Shown here: one piece after another, positions 35,641 to 47,863 of the stretch
How the letters are laid out: each line of letters starts with the position of its first letter
How positions within the stretch are numbered: the first letter of the stretch is position 1
Assembly: GCA_003117195.1 (NCBI GenBank)
Contig: BDSI01000076.1
Location: 1 to 64,000, forward strand
Direction: 5' to 3'
Origin: Eudorina sp. 2006-703-Eu-15
Taxonomy: Eukaryota > Chlorophyta > Chlorophyceae > Chlamydomonadales > Volvocaceae
Length of the DNA: 64,000 nt
Translations under genes and position numbers: made by a program
The notes under the pieces: generated by a model
Told to the model about the DNA's origin: nothing
Seen by the model: only the letters and a program-made list of their open reading frames with translations
Database searches by the model: none

Positions 35641-37336
35641 CATCACACCATACATCATCACCACCATTATTGGTGGTTACCTAGCTAACGCCCAGATAGA
35701 TAGTCCATTTACTTGCCTGAGATTATTTGCAGATAGAGGTCGCTTGTCGGCCTCGTCGGCCGCCTACTCAACCTGTCTACCTGTCATGCGCGGGAGGAAG
35801 GATGCATGGACGGGCGATTTGTGGTTGTGCAAAGCGTGCGTTATTAGAGTAGTCCTGCTCGGAAAGATTATTGATGCAGCACGCACGGAGGTACGCAGCA
35901 ATGATATATTTATATGGTGATGTTTTTATGTGCGCACGCGTGTACGCCAGTACGTTCAAGAATTGTACACACCGCAGCGTTTTAGAGGCCGGCGACTTTG
36001 CAACACCGTACGTAGTACGTAGTCTATCTAGTAGCTTCGCAAATTGGTCATGAATACTGTGCTTACACGGTATTGTTACGGACGCGGATGGGCGCTCCGT
36101 CCGACAGATGCTGCCGGCGGACGTACGTTCAGATAGATAGCTAGGTCCGTCCCGTCAATATTATTCCTGCTTGCGTGCTAAACATCAGTGTACCGACGCC
36201 CATCTGCTGTGTCATGCGTCATGAACATGTATTAGGGTAGGTAGTCTGGGTGGCGCAGCACGCACTACGTGCGTACGTGTACAGGCTCGCTGCTGACGGC
36301 GGTACTCCGGCGGGGGTACGTAGTCGAGTCGGCGCCTGCGTGCTTGTCCGTATATGTATATGCAGTATGACGGGCGGTAGGCAGCAGTACCTAGCGGTAG
36401 GAAGCAGCATGGCAGGTCGAAGCTTACTGCGCGCGCGCCAGCGGTGCGTGCGCGCTTCGTCACTTGCCTGCCTCATTGTTACTCCTTTCCATCCTGGCAC
36501 AAATGACCGTGCACAAATAATTGTGCAAACGTTCTTCGCTGGGGCGGCCGTACCTGTCCCTACCTCAATTTTTCCGCTGGGGCGACCTATGCCAATACCA
36601 CCATCCATCCATCGTGCATGTATGTGGGCCGCCGGTACGTAGCAGTAGCGATTGCGTGGCTGGCTGGGCACGGTCCAACACCAGCTAGCTAGCTACCTAC
36701 TAATGAAATGAACGAATGAGGTGGGGCGGTTAATGTTCGCTCTGCGCTGGAAAACAGATTGCTCTATGGGTAGATGCAAGGTGGAGGAACGCGCTTGCCT
36801 GTGTGCGTGCGTGTGCGCCCGCTCGTTGGTTTCGTCTTACATTCTGAATGTATATGGGGGTGTTTGGGTGCGTGGTGGAGCGGGCAGTATGTAGTAGGTA
36901 GCTAGCTGCTGGGTAGGTACGTAAGCAGCAGGCAGAAACTGTGGATCCGCTGCTTGCTGTCGTGTCTCACGCAGACAAGGACGACGAGGGTTGCCGACGA
37001 TGACGGCAAGCTGCCAACGACGACGACGACGACGACAAAACGTCGGTGGTTTGTTGGTACACAGATATCGCAGGATGAAAGGCTGTTGGTCCGCATGAAT
37101 CGATGACGTATGTACCCAACTACTCATGCATGTGCCCCGCTGAATGGCTGGCTGTGTGGTGCACGAGTGCAGTGTGGCGTCGCAGGCATATGCGCACGGC
37201 GGGTACGTTCCTTATTACTTCTCAGCCATCCGTGCGTTGCTTGTGTACTGCTCGACCAGGCACCCAGCCAGCCAACACGCGATCTGCGTGCTAGCTGATC
37301 GCTGCGTATGTAAATGCCCATTCGGCGCTCCCCATA

Positions 37337-37395
37337 CACACACACACACGCTGCCTGCCTATGAACACACACACACACACACTCACACACACACC
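37337..37395. repeat. (AC)n microsatellites, two to three adjacent tracts
   Basis: Two CA-dinucleotide tracts separated by gctgcctgcctatga, with a third short tract after a single T interruption. Confidence 0.95.
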
Positions 37396-38252
37396 CGCTG
37401 TTCTGCCTGCCTGCGTCCAAGTCAACAACCTGCAGCAGGTCTATCTCACATAATACACAATTCAACTGCACCTACTGCTGCTCCGCAAGTGTGCGTGCGT
37501 GGCGCTAACTACTCACCACCGCCAGCCACAGTGCTGCATAATCCCGCGGCCGCACAACGACGCAGCCGGGAAGCAAGTCGGTCGACAAGGTGGCAACCAA
37601 ACACGCACCAAAGAATGTTAGCCAGTGCACCGGAGTCCTCGACGTCATCTGTGACGTCATCCGACGGTGTTTTGTGGGGGTGCAACAGCCAACAACCAAG
37701 GGCATCTACCGCATCGGACTTGCAAGCCCCATTTAGGTTTCTAGTGCTTGTGCTTAAGACGCAGGTCAGTACGGCCGACGCCATTCACGTGATTCTGTAC
37801 ACCCCATGTCATGTGTGCAACAGCGCTTCGGTTGTACGGACTGTAGCGCTTCAGTCGTCGCGCTTTGGTCGTACGGACCGTAATGCTCAACGACATCAGG
37901 TCTCTGCGGTGACTGCACACGGGCTTGCGCCAAATCCGAAACCCCTCAGACCCATACACGTGTATGCCGGTCTATTCTACGCGCCAATGACTTCCGTCAG
38001 CGCCTGGTGTGCGCGACGCCGATCAGCCAGAAAGTTCAGATAAGAGCTACCCGGCCCCCGGTGCCATGGACCCATCATCGGGACACCCAGCACAGACCGG
38101 CTCCGCATCAGTCGCCGCCCTTCACCGCTTCACCGTCGAGCTTCCTGACCCCAACCACCAAGCCAAGAGAACGCAAGCTGACCGCCTGCATGCTCGTCTC
38201 CAATGCATTGATTAGGAGTGTTTGTACTCGCAAACACCCCCAGGTTACGACC

Positions 38253-41082
38253 TCAGCTGATGACGCAACCACGCTGGCCTGCCCCGTCGTCCGGGGCGCC
38301 ATGCGGGCTTGTCTGCGGCGCGTCAGCCCCCGCGCCCCGCTGTGCCTGCGGGTCGTACGACAACATGGACGTGTCCACGCCGTACTGCTCGCGCATGCGG
38401 CGGCTCCAGGAGTCGTCTCGCACCACCCGGGGTGGCAGCTGCGTCCGGCGACCGTCGGCCCCGCCGGCGCCGCCGCCTTGGTGTCGGTCGAGATGCCGCT
38501 GCACCTCTCGCCGCCTGCAGGCCACAGGCCACGCACCACAACAACGCGTCGAACGGCAACAGTCAGCAGCACGGCACCACAACGCTACGTACGGCAGCAG
38601 TCATGGCGGCGCCGCAATGATAGGCAGCGGTCAGGACAGCAGCAACGGGAATCCTACCTGCCTGGCCCTCTAGCTGTTGTGTATAACAACAGCAATGCCA
38701 GTGTGTTTAGGAAAAGAACCAGCCAGTGTGCGATGAGGCTGCGGCTGTCGCCGTTAACGACCGTTATCACTGTAACATCCAGGCCATCCATGCACGGCCC
38801 AAGCAAAACAGATCAAACGAGCCGTGCGCGCCCACAGCCTTTTAAAAGACAAACCTACGTCGCTCCTGGGTACATGCGACTCTGGCTTGTTAGTCTGTCA
38901 TGCACCACTGACTAATTGCGCGTCCCGCCCAGCCACATACCGTGATGGGCACACGCGCGCTCCTCTGTGCAGGTTCCCGAGTTCCGTCAAACTTCCGGCC
39001 CGCCCCGATCCCGGGTGACACCCCACCTCGACGTCAGCAGAGGCGCTGTCGCATCGGTCACCAGCCCTTGCTCCAGGTCCTCCGCGCGCTCATCTGCCGT
39101 ACGTGGGCGCGAGCGCGGGGGGGAGCCGCCAGCGAAGTGTTACCGCCCGCTCGCTCCTAACAGGCTTAAATAAAAAAACAGAGCAAGTGGTTCACACGCG
39201 TTCCGTACTACTTGCCAACGAGATGATGGCACGGCCGTCTGCTGGGCGGGTGTCGAGCCAAGTTATTCATCACCATCCACAGTTTGGGGTTGGGGTACTC
39301 GCACGAGCCTGCTAAATGCGATAACGCCGGCGGGAGCGCCTCGCAGGCGCGATGCATCACAGCAACAAGAGCCGAACCGCACCAAAGCCCCTCACTTTCT
39401 TTCCTTTATCTTTGCTGCTGCAGTCGCTGGCCGAAGCCCTCACCAGCCAGCCCGACAGAGCCCTCCCCAGTCCCAACCCCGCCCCGACCCAGCCGCGAGC
39501 TGCCCAACCCTCGGCTGCCGCCCGTCGCACACTCACCCGCCCTCATGTACGCCGAGTGCAGCAGGCAGCTCGTTAACAACGTCATCACCTGCGGTCATGG
39601 GGTGTGTTGCACCCAAACAGCGCCAAGGCGTGCGACTGACGGACCGAAGCTGGGCGAGCGCAGGGCGCTCCGTACTGCAGCTTTGCCGTTTCAAAGATAC
39701 GGCATCTGCACAGCTCGACTAGGATAGTTGATTAGTTGTAGTAGTCATGGCGTTCCAGCTTGCAAGCTGCACGGCCCGTTCCCCATCCTTTCATGTTACA
39801 CAGGTACCGTTGCTCACCTCGACTGCGAGCGCCACCGCATCCGCCCACTTGTACGCCAGCAGCGCATCTCGAAGCTCTCCCCGCACAGACTTGCCGCCGC
39901 CTGCCGTGATCAAGATGTAGCCGCTGCCAGCGGCTGAAGCCCGGCCGACCAGCAGGACACGTGCAGCGCTGCTGCCTCCGCCGCCGCCGACCACTGCGGC
40001 CTCCTGGAACTCATCGACCTCCGGTATTACCGGACCCGGCTCGGCGTCACTGTTGTCGTACGTCGCCACCGCCGCCGCCAAGCATACCTGCGCCGCCTGT
40101 CGTCCAAGGTGTCCGCCGGCAACACCGCGCCGAAGCAAATACGGTTCAGTTCATGCGCGGCACAACGGTGCGCTGGCGGGCTGCGTTTGAAAGGTATGTG
40201 GGAAATGCAGACACCCGCAAGCGGTTTCTGTCTCTTTGGATCCCCACACACGACTTCTCGCCCTTCGCTAATACGGTACCACCGGGACGTTACGGGCTGG
40301 CAGCGGTGGCCTCGGCCTCGCCACATTTCAACGCTCCTTGAAGGGGCGACATCCAGCCGCCCTGACTGCGAGTCAGCACGTGCGCGCCCCGAACTGCGAC
40401 CCCGCGCCTCACCATCAGCAGGGCCAGCAGCCCCAGGTGCATGTTGAGCAGCACAATGCTGTGCCGCGAAGTGGCGCCCAGGGCAGCGATGGCCGCCAGC
40501 GCGGCTGCAGCGCCCATGGCCGCAAACATGATGCTGGCGGGCGGTGGGGGCCCGCTGGGCCAGGACGGGGGCTCCGCAGTGCCGGTCGGCGCAAGGTACA
40601 GATCCCCTGGGCGATGGGGTGAGTGGCCCGCCATGAGTCAGCTGTGTGGCCCGGCACTTCAGCGATTGGGCAGAACCAGGACGTGTTGGTGCAGTTACGC
40701 AGGATGGGGGCAGGCGTACGGACCAGACGGCGGAAATGACCGACGCAGAGCTCGACGTTGTGCGGCGCTTTTTCACACGAATGCGGAGTACGGGCGCACG
40801 GAAGCGGGTGAGCTCGTGCGCAGGACAACTGCGACCCGCTAACAGCCCTTCTTCCACAAATATCGACTACATGCCGCCTCATGATTCATCGCGTCCAGGA
40901 GCCCGTGCATAGGGTCTTCTAGGGTTCCAAAAACACCGGACCTCACCTGCGTAAGCCAACATGGCCAAGCTGACAATGAACAGAGCGGTGTTCGATGTTC
41001 TACATCCAAGCAGTAAGAAATTGAGCCATACGTTTGTCCTAGCTGCTTGGTGGTCGCGAAGATAACGAGCAAGGCGTGACAT
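38253..41082 (-). CDS. Four-helix (tetraspan-like) membrane protein with C-terminal CaaX box
   Basis: Six exons, phase-closed: 41082-40947, 40606-40413, 40087-39818, 39588-39537, 39093-39027 and 38514-38253. The product is 326 residues. ATG 41082 starts MSRLARYLRDHQ. Hydrophobic segments lie at about 31-46 (NTALFIVSLAMLAYAG), 69-89 (Ala-rich), 95-118 (VLLNMHLGLLALLM onward) and 191-214 (ending VMTLLTSCLLHSAYM). A 70-residue loop between helices 3 and 4 is Gly/Ala-rich. The topology resembles tetraspanins, but the large loop lacks the CCG motif, so I do not name the family. The cytosolic tail (about 215-326) is charged and ends in CVIS, a textbook CaaX prenylation signal. Helix count is from inspection only. 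It is divergent from NAF1. Confidence 0.75.
38730..38790 (+). repeat. Dispersed-repeat fragment (3' end type)
   Basis: gatgaggctgcggctgtcgc, then cgttaacgaccgttatcactgtaacatcc, matches words at 50,765-50,815 and 60,280-60,335. It lies in the 38515-39026 intron of the four-helix gene. Confidence 0.45.
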
Positions 41083-41999
41083 TTGCAGCTATATTTCTGA
41101 GATTATGGACTCAAATTTTATGTGAATGGTTTTTAAGCCATCACTACACAGGATAAAGGTGGGCTGACGTATTTCGAAAACGGCAGGACTCTGAAGGACG
41201 AAGTAACAAGCATAGAGTGCGTACCAACTTCCATTGTCTGGGTATCGTCACGAAACGTTCACTCTCGGAGCGAAAAAATATTGTAAAAAGGAAGAGGAGA
41301 GAGGGGTGGTTGTACGGTTACGGTTGAAAGAATTACTTCAAAGCTCTCCTGACGTCTGCATAATATCTCGAAGGTATACATATATTGGGTGATTGCCGGT
41401 TGTGCTTTGACCTGCAAACGACTGAATGCACTAATTACAAATGGTCACGGAAACGCAAAGAGTTCTTCGCTATTAACTGAATTTCCCTGTATAGGACATG
41501 CGTGAGGCCTAACGAAGCTTATTGTGCTTAAAACGTTGTCGGCACTGAGATGGACAGAGACCTCTTGGCGGCGGCTGCGGCCGCTGGCGCTGAGGTTCCG
41601 TGTGATGTCGAGATGCAGTCAGAGGTGGAGATGCATGAACGTGAGCCGGTGTTTTGGGGTGCAGGGCAGAGTTGGTTGAGTAACGGTCCGCGACGACAGC
41701 TTTCGGGTGCTCCACCATCCTGAACAGATTCCAAAATATGCTTTCCGGGTTTGGTGGTTGATGGTCAACCTTTCCAAGCGAAGATGCGCCGGGCGCATTT
41801 CGCCTCGACTGTATCAGACTGTACTACACTCCTCATTTCCAATGGACATCCATTATGTTCATTGTGGCCAGCCCTTACAACACAACAAACGAAACAAGTG
41901 GACTTAACCGGCTGGTCCGTCATTTCCGCCGTTGTCACGCTGTATTTGGGCCCTACCTCCCTTAGTCCAGTGCCGCCCTGTCCACCCACCGCTTTCGCC
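41083..41999. promoter_or_regulatory. Divergent promoter region between four-helix gene and NAF1
   Basis: 917 bp separate the two start codons. No clear TATA box is seen. A 57-codon ORF (41550-41723, plus strand, MDRDLLAAAAAAGAEVP...) lies upstream of NAF1 and could be an upstream ORF or a stray exon. Otherwise I see nothing recognisable. Confidence 0.5.
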
Positions 42000-44900
42000 A
42001 TGGACCTCCCAAACGCGGCGCGTGCGCTCATGTTTCTGCCTTCAATTGCACATCGTACCGCTCGTGCACCTCCGTACGCCTTAACAGGCCGTGCACGGCC
42101 CGCCGCGGACCTGCACGGCGCCATCTACGATGACCCGGGCATCTTCGAGTTGCCGAATGTGGACGATCTGGAAGTGGCGGCCGCTGCGGCAGCGGCAGCC
42201 TTGGAGGTCCTGGCGCCGGCGCCGATTCGCGGCGCAACGGCGCCCAGCAGCAGCGACGATGACGACAGCGATGACAGCGACAGTGACGACGAAGACAGCA
42301 GCGATGAGGACAGCAGTGACAGTGAAACAGACAGCGACGACGACAGCAGTAGCAGCAGTAGTGACGCGATGGACGAGCCGACTGAAGTGCAGGCTGTAGC
42401 AGGACGCAGCGGGGCCGCCGGCGACACCACGGTGGCGGTGGCCGCCGCGGGTCCCATCTCCGTCACTTTGGACCTCGGCGGCGGCGGCGGAGGCGGAGGC
42501 ACTGACGACTGCGACGCGCCGCTGCGTCTAAGGCTGTCGTACTTGGAGCCGGTACCCGCCAGTGCCGCCGCCGGCTCCAAGGAGGTGGTCATGCGGGAAG
42601 CGGAGACCGACAGCGACCCGCTCAGCAGCAGCAGCGAAGATGAAGATGATAAGGCGGCGGCAGCAGCAGCAGCCACCAACCGAATGGTGGATGAGAAGGA
42701 GTTACAGGTTGGCTGGGGCTGGTGTCCCATGTGTCACTGCCGATTGCATCCACGAATTGGGCAAGGAGGAATCGAAAAGCGGTGGCGTTGCCGCATCCAT
42801 GCAAGGTGCAGCGTGCCCTGCCGCGGGCGGACCGTGAATGCACTCGGGGCGGGCGGACCTCTTTGTTATATGTGGGAAAGTCCGCAAGTCATAACATCGA
42901 GCATCGAACGAAACGAAATTGCGCAGGACTTCGCACGAACATAAAGGGATCGGGGCCAAACCTGGCGCCGTATCCCTGACGTGTTTTTCCCGTCGCTGCC
43001 CCGCCGCGGCCCCGCGGCAGGCCCTGGACCACGAGGGTATGCGCGAGCTGATCGACCGAGCCTACGCGGTGGCGGATGCGGAGGAGGACGACGATGAGGA
43101 GGGCGGGGGCGGCCACCGGGCAGCCACCACGCTGCAAGATCTGGTGGGTGTGGCGGCTGTTGCTGTTGCTGCTCGGGAGGAGCGGCCCCAGCAGCCTGCA
43201 GGGCGGGCTCCCGGGCTGCCTGCGCCGGCTGCCTGGCGGATGGGCCATCTCCCCTTGTGGGGCCAGGAGCGCACAGGAGCGTGTGTGGTATGCCGCTGCG
43301 GACACGGCCGACGCGCGCGCCGTGTCCGCGGACGTGCGTCGCAGGCAGCATCCATGGGGCCCCTCCACTCCTGGACGCTGCTGCTGCCGCTTGCCGCTTG
43401 CTGGCCTGGGCCGACCTACGGCAATTAACTGTCGGTTGGCAGTTGGCTGTGGGTTGACAGTTGGACACCTCGCCTGGTGGCAATGGAACCCTTCGCCCCT
43501 CGTTTCCCTTGGGCGGGACGGCGCCTCCATCGGCTGTTCGGTTCCTGGTCGACGCGCCCCAGAGTCCGGGGCGAGAACCCTAGCTGCCCGCTCCCGCGGT
43601 TGTCGCCCGACGCAGGGTCTACCGCCCACCGCACCCGACCTGTCGGGTGTGGAGGTGACCGCTGAGGACGTGTTGGAGCCGGCGGGCAGCTGCCTGAGCG
43701 TGCTGGAGGGCATGGTGGTGATGCAGGGCCTGGCCAACAGCAGGCCCCTGGCGGACGGGTGGGTGCGTTGCCCTGTCGTGGCGGGCGGGCTGCCTTGGCC
43801 TCTGGAATGGGCGGGCTGGTATGGCGGCACGGGAAGCACAGGGCCGGGGCTGGCGGAGCTGCGGCGCATGGACTTGGAAGGGAGAAGCAGACCGCGGGAC
43901 AGGGATCCTTCATCTGATATTGCCCCGGATGCCGAGATATGTGTGCGCGATCCCAAATTCCATACCCAGACCATCCGTGGCCGGAACTCCCGCGCCTGTA
44001 CGCGCGCCGGGATACCGGGATTGAGGGGTTCCCGTCGTGCACCGCAGGAGCGTGGTCGTGGCGGAGGACCGGACACCGCTGGGGGTGGTGGAGGAGGTGT
44101 TCGGCCCGGTCACGCAGCCGCTGTACGCTTTCAGGTACGGTGCGGTCGCGGCGCCCGAACCGACAAGTTCCGGTGAATGGATGGACGATACTGCAGTGGA
44201 TCCCGCGGGTCGTCGGTGCCGGCTTAAGCCTCCTGAGTCCAACCAGGCACTGCGAAGGGAAAACCACGCGACGGCGCCGTATTGGAACACCGCCACTCCA
44301 CCCTGGCAGACGCTGTCTTATTTTAGCCCTGGAAGGGGAGCAAATCCGGTTAGATCAAACGGCCTGCCATGCGTCACACCCCAGAATTGCGTCTCGGACC
44401 CCAAATTCGCTGCTGCGATCACTTTGTGGGTTTCTAACGGGTTTCCCACAGAGGCCGGAGGAAGCACTCCTCCGCTTCAGCGGCCCGGACAGTCCCAGAC
44501 CCACCCACCTGTCCCACCGCAGGCACCTGGTCAAGGGCCCGCTGCCGGCGTGTGTCAAGCCGGGCGCGGCGCTGTTCGTGGTGCCTCGCCTGGCCCGACT
44601 GCTGACTGCGGACGAAATCGTGAGTCAACCCTTCTCCTTCCACCGGTCTGAACCCTTTCAGGCATCGATCAAGATCTCATTCACCCGTTGTTCCCGGGGA
44701 CAAACGACATAGAAAACCTAACCCTGGCATAAGAGGTCGTGGCCCAGCTCCAAAAGAGGCATTCAAAGAGAGGCTACCAGATTGGCGGGAATGTAATGGC
44801 GATTGAGGTTTGCTCGCAGGCCACAACTCGTTTAGATCCCAGGCTGTCTCGGATGGCCACTCGCCTCTGCCCACTGACCCGTGGGTCGTTATCCGGCCGC

Positions 44901-46972
44901 CGCAGTTCGGCCCCGGGACCAGGGCGGCCGAGCCCGAGCCCTGCTCCGATGACGAGGTGTACTTCAGCGACGACGAGGCGGAGCAGCACTACCTGCGACA
45001 GGTAACGGCGGGGAGCGCGGGGGCCGGGGTGGGGGTTTGCGGTTTCGCTGTCTTTATTGACAAAAAGGGGGGGTTGCTCGCACAGGCATACGACTGCAGC
45101 GTAGGCGCTGGTGGGCTGGGTCGGAGTCTCTCAAGCTGCTCAATGCCAAAAGCCGAAATGCCAAAAATGGCAAATGCCAAAAGCGAAAGCACCCTCTCAT
45201 GGTGGCGTTGGTGATAATGACGGGGGACGCCCAGGCGCGGCGCTGATCATCCGCAGCAGTGGGTATGAAAATGAGTGACCCTGCCAGTGGCCTGCTTCCA
45301 ACTGCATGGATTTCTTTAACTGAAGCGGGGGGCAACGAACCAGCGGGTGAACCAGCGGGCTCGAACCCGGTTGCTGGGCCAGGCTGGTCGATTGGTCGCT
45401 GAGCCCCCTCCCATGTGGTGTGTGTACCTCGCGGTGTGTGACCCTGCAGCAAGTCGCCAAGCGGAAAGGCGCCCCGGGGGGCGATGGCGACGCCGCGGCG
45501 GCCGCCGCCGCAGACTTCGCCGCGGGCGGCGGGGCCGGCGGGGGCGGAAGGCCGCGCCAACGGTCGCGGGCGGCCACCAAAGGTGGGACGGCTTATCTGC
45601 GTCCAGTCGATTGGGCGCTGGGAAGTGCGGCGGTGGCAGAAAGGCTCGAGGGAGGAGATGCAGGGGAGGGATTCTACAGGAGTGTACGGCGTCCCTGGCG
45701 GCTGGCTGGCCCGGCTACATCTGCGTACCACAGCTCACGTCGTCCCTGGGTTTGTTTTTTCTTTTAAACGCCACCGCCTCCGCCTGGTTCGTCACCCCAG
45801 GGGGCCCAGGGACCCAGTTCCAGGTCAACGCCACGGCGGGGGCCATGGGCGCGTTGCTGGGGCTGGGAGGCGGGGAGGAGCGCGGCGGCGGCCGCGGCGG
45901 CGGCAGGCACGGCAGCGGCGGCGGCCGCGGTGGCGGCGGCCGGGCCAGCGGCGGCCGTGGGGCCGGCGGCGGCGGCCGTGCTGGCGGTGGCGGCGGCGGG
46001 GCGGGTGGCCGGCACGCTCATGCCGCCCCACAGCACCAGGTAAGCGCATCTGGATTAGATGACAGGGGCGGATCACCCTTCGTGGCGCCCTGGAGAGTCC
46101 GGCGGCAGCAACTGAGTGGGCGACGTCAACAGAGCGGCGTTGGGGAGGGCAGCAGTGCAGTTAACAGAACCTTGTGACGATGTGGTGGATGTCGTCCGCG
46201 ACCTTCGTGAGGCCATGGATGCTTTCTTTGAGGTGACATTACCGCACCTTGTTTGCACGACACCGCCGTACTGTACCGTATCGGTGGTTTCCCGGCCTCA
46301 GCAGGCTTCCCGGCCGCACCCACAATCCCACACCGGTGCGCGGCAGTCCGACCGCCGCCCGACAGTCTTTCGTGTCTTGACACCGCAGAGTGTCCCCTTT
46401 CCTTTGTGCTGCAGGGAGGGAGAGGTCAGGGTGGTGGTGGTGGTGGTGGTAGCGGCAACGGTAGCGGCGGCGGCAAGTGGATGCGGCCCACCCGCGACGA
46501 CGACGGCGCCGCGGCGCCCGCGGCCGCGGCGCCAATGCATGGACCACCGCCCCCGGCGCCTCCTCGCCAGCAACCGTACCCGCCGCAGCAGCCGTACTAC
46601 AGAGGCGGGCCGCCCCCGGCCCCACACCACCAACACCATCCGCTGCCGTACACGACACAGCCACCACCCTACGGGCCACCGCAGCCCACGGGGTACGGCG
46701 CCGGGTTCGCGCCACAGCCGTACCCGTACCAACAGCCCCCAGGTGGCGGCGGTGGCGGCGGTGGCGGCGCCGGCGGGCCACCTCCGGGGCCGGGATACTA
46801 CCCGCCGCCGCAGTACGGCGCCGGGCCGCCGCCGCAACACCAGCAGCCACCCTACCCTGGCGGGCCCGGGGGACCTCCGGACTACTACCAGCAGCGCCCG
46901 CCGCCGCAAGGGCCGCCGCCGCCGCATCAGTACGGCGGCGGGCGCCCACCCCCCGGGCAGCAATGGTGGTGA
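42000..46972 (+). CDS. NAF1: NAF1-like H/ACA snoRNP assembly factor
   Basis: Nine exons: 42000-42707, 43021-43143, 43616-43758, 44048-44134, 44523-44619, 44906-45001, 45450-45582, 45801-46039 and 46415-46972. Phase closes, giving 727 residues. NAF1 chaperones H/ACA RNPs by holding dyskerin at the Gar1 site in the nucleus. The diagnostic Gar1/Naf1 barrel is at about 325-355: SVVVAEDRTPLGVVEEVFGP, then VTQPLYAFR. It continues with GAALFVVP and, after it, VYFSDDEAEQ, all as expected for the family. N-terminal residues 80-120 are an Asp/Ser run, typical of NAF1. The C-terminus is unusual in length: a Gly/Arg-rich block (about 470-535) and a Pro/Gln/Tyr/Gly-rich block (about 565-727). The first intron begins GTTGGCTG. 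A TGTAA motif at 47294 is a plausible poly(A) signal. Confidence 0.88.
45330..45420 (-). mobile_element. Possible tRNA-derived SINE head in NAF1 intron
   Basis: On the minus strand GGTTCGAGCCC (complement 45357-45367) matches the RNA polymerase III B-box. GGCTCAGCGACC lies about 40 bases upstream, like an A-box. No full cloverleaf is apparent. It is also preceded by a short duplication (gaaccagcggg twice). Confidence 0.35.
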
Positions 46973-47863
46973 CCAAGGCAGAATGAGGCATTACGCTTAC
47001 TCCCTTTCAGCCCAATGCCGCACATCGTGTGATTTCATGTATAACTTGACTGGACATATATATACTGATATTGTGACGTTTCCGTGGGAAGTCGCGTCGC
47101 GCCGCAATCCTTATCATCAATCAGGACAGGACGCGGCAGAGCGGCTGTTGAGAGAGGGCTTTGGGGGTTAGGTACGGCTGTGCGGTTGCCTCAATCGTGC
47201 TGTCGTGTGCCTCTGAGCCGCGGAGGGGACTGACTGATGGTGGGTTGATGGGTGGGTGCTGGGTGATGGAGGCGGCGGGTAGGTGTCAGAGATTGTAACC
47301 CAGGAGCTCTCTGCAGTTGACGCGTTGGCCGAGCAGACCGACGGCGACCGACGGCCGCACCTGTACGGTATCCTGGAGTGCCCATTTTCCCCGCTGTCCC
47401 ACTTGCCACTTGCCGTACGGTACTCCGTTTCGGGATCTGCAGTGCGGTCTGATACCGTAACGTCCCTCTCGACGGAATCCAGGGAAACCGGGGAGAGGGG
47501 AGTGGGCTCAGCGGGCGCCAGTGCCGAACGGCGACCACACATGGGTTGGACTGGTCGGAGGAAGGGTTTTACAATGGATATGGTGAAGCGGGTACGGGAC
47601 ATGGATGGCGACACCGCCGAAGTCGCGGGCTACGAGCCAGTACCGTACTCTTCTCCTTGCCCCGCTCGCATCCGTCCCTGCAACACCAACACTAACACCA
47701 ACTCCAACACATCCCTGCCGCCCTGCCAAGGGGGTAGCCCTAAGGGTTACAGGGAGGCGGGGCCCTCGTCTGCACTGCACTAATAAGAAAACCACACCCA
47801 ACCGGTCAACTTCAGTCTCACGCCGTGGCAGGGAACCCTCCCGGTGCACCGCGGCACAGCGCC
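46973..47863. other. Convergent 3' ends of NAF1 and the PIH1 gene
   Basis: This contains the two 3' UTRs. TGTAA occurs at 47294-47298 on the plus strand and at 47751-47747 on the minus strand, 115 nt past the PIH1 stop. These are plausible volvocine poly(A) signals. No exon was detected. Confidence 0.6.

Larger units (their letters stand above)
34144..38252. other. Tail-to-tail intergenic region rich in simple sequence
   Basis: The giant gene and the four-helix gene converge here. The region is full of CGTACGTA, GCTAGCTAG and TACATACAT words. It includes an (ATC)n run at 35605-35640, (CGA)n at about 37017-37035 and (AC)n runs at about 37337-37395. Open frames here have random composition and no splice logic. 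Confidence 0.5.

Noticed and set aside
37144..38043. 299-codon plus-strand ORF
   Set aside because: It spans (AC)n microsatellites and has no splice or motif support.
38007..38915. 302-codon plus-strand ORF
   Set aside because: It is antisense to the last exon of the four-helix gene, whose six-exon model closes in phase.
39818..40087. Separate soluble protein in this block
   Set aside because: It is exon 3 of the four-helix gene: acceptor GGCGCAG, donor GAG|GTGAGC and phase fit exactly.
43076..44176. 366-codon plus-strand ORF
   Set aside because: It reads through NAF1 introns in a frame different from the conserved Naf1 core.
46116..47171. 351-codon plus-strand ORF, starting MGDVNRAALG
   Set aside because: It overlaps NAF1's last exon in another frame. 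The first 35 codons look exon-like (ending before a GTGACA donor), but no partner exon was found.
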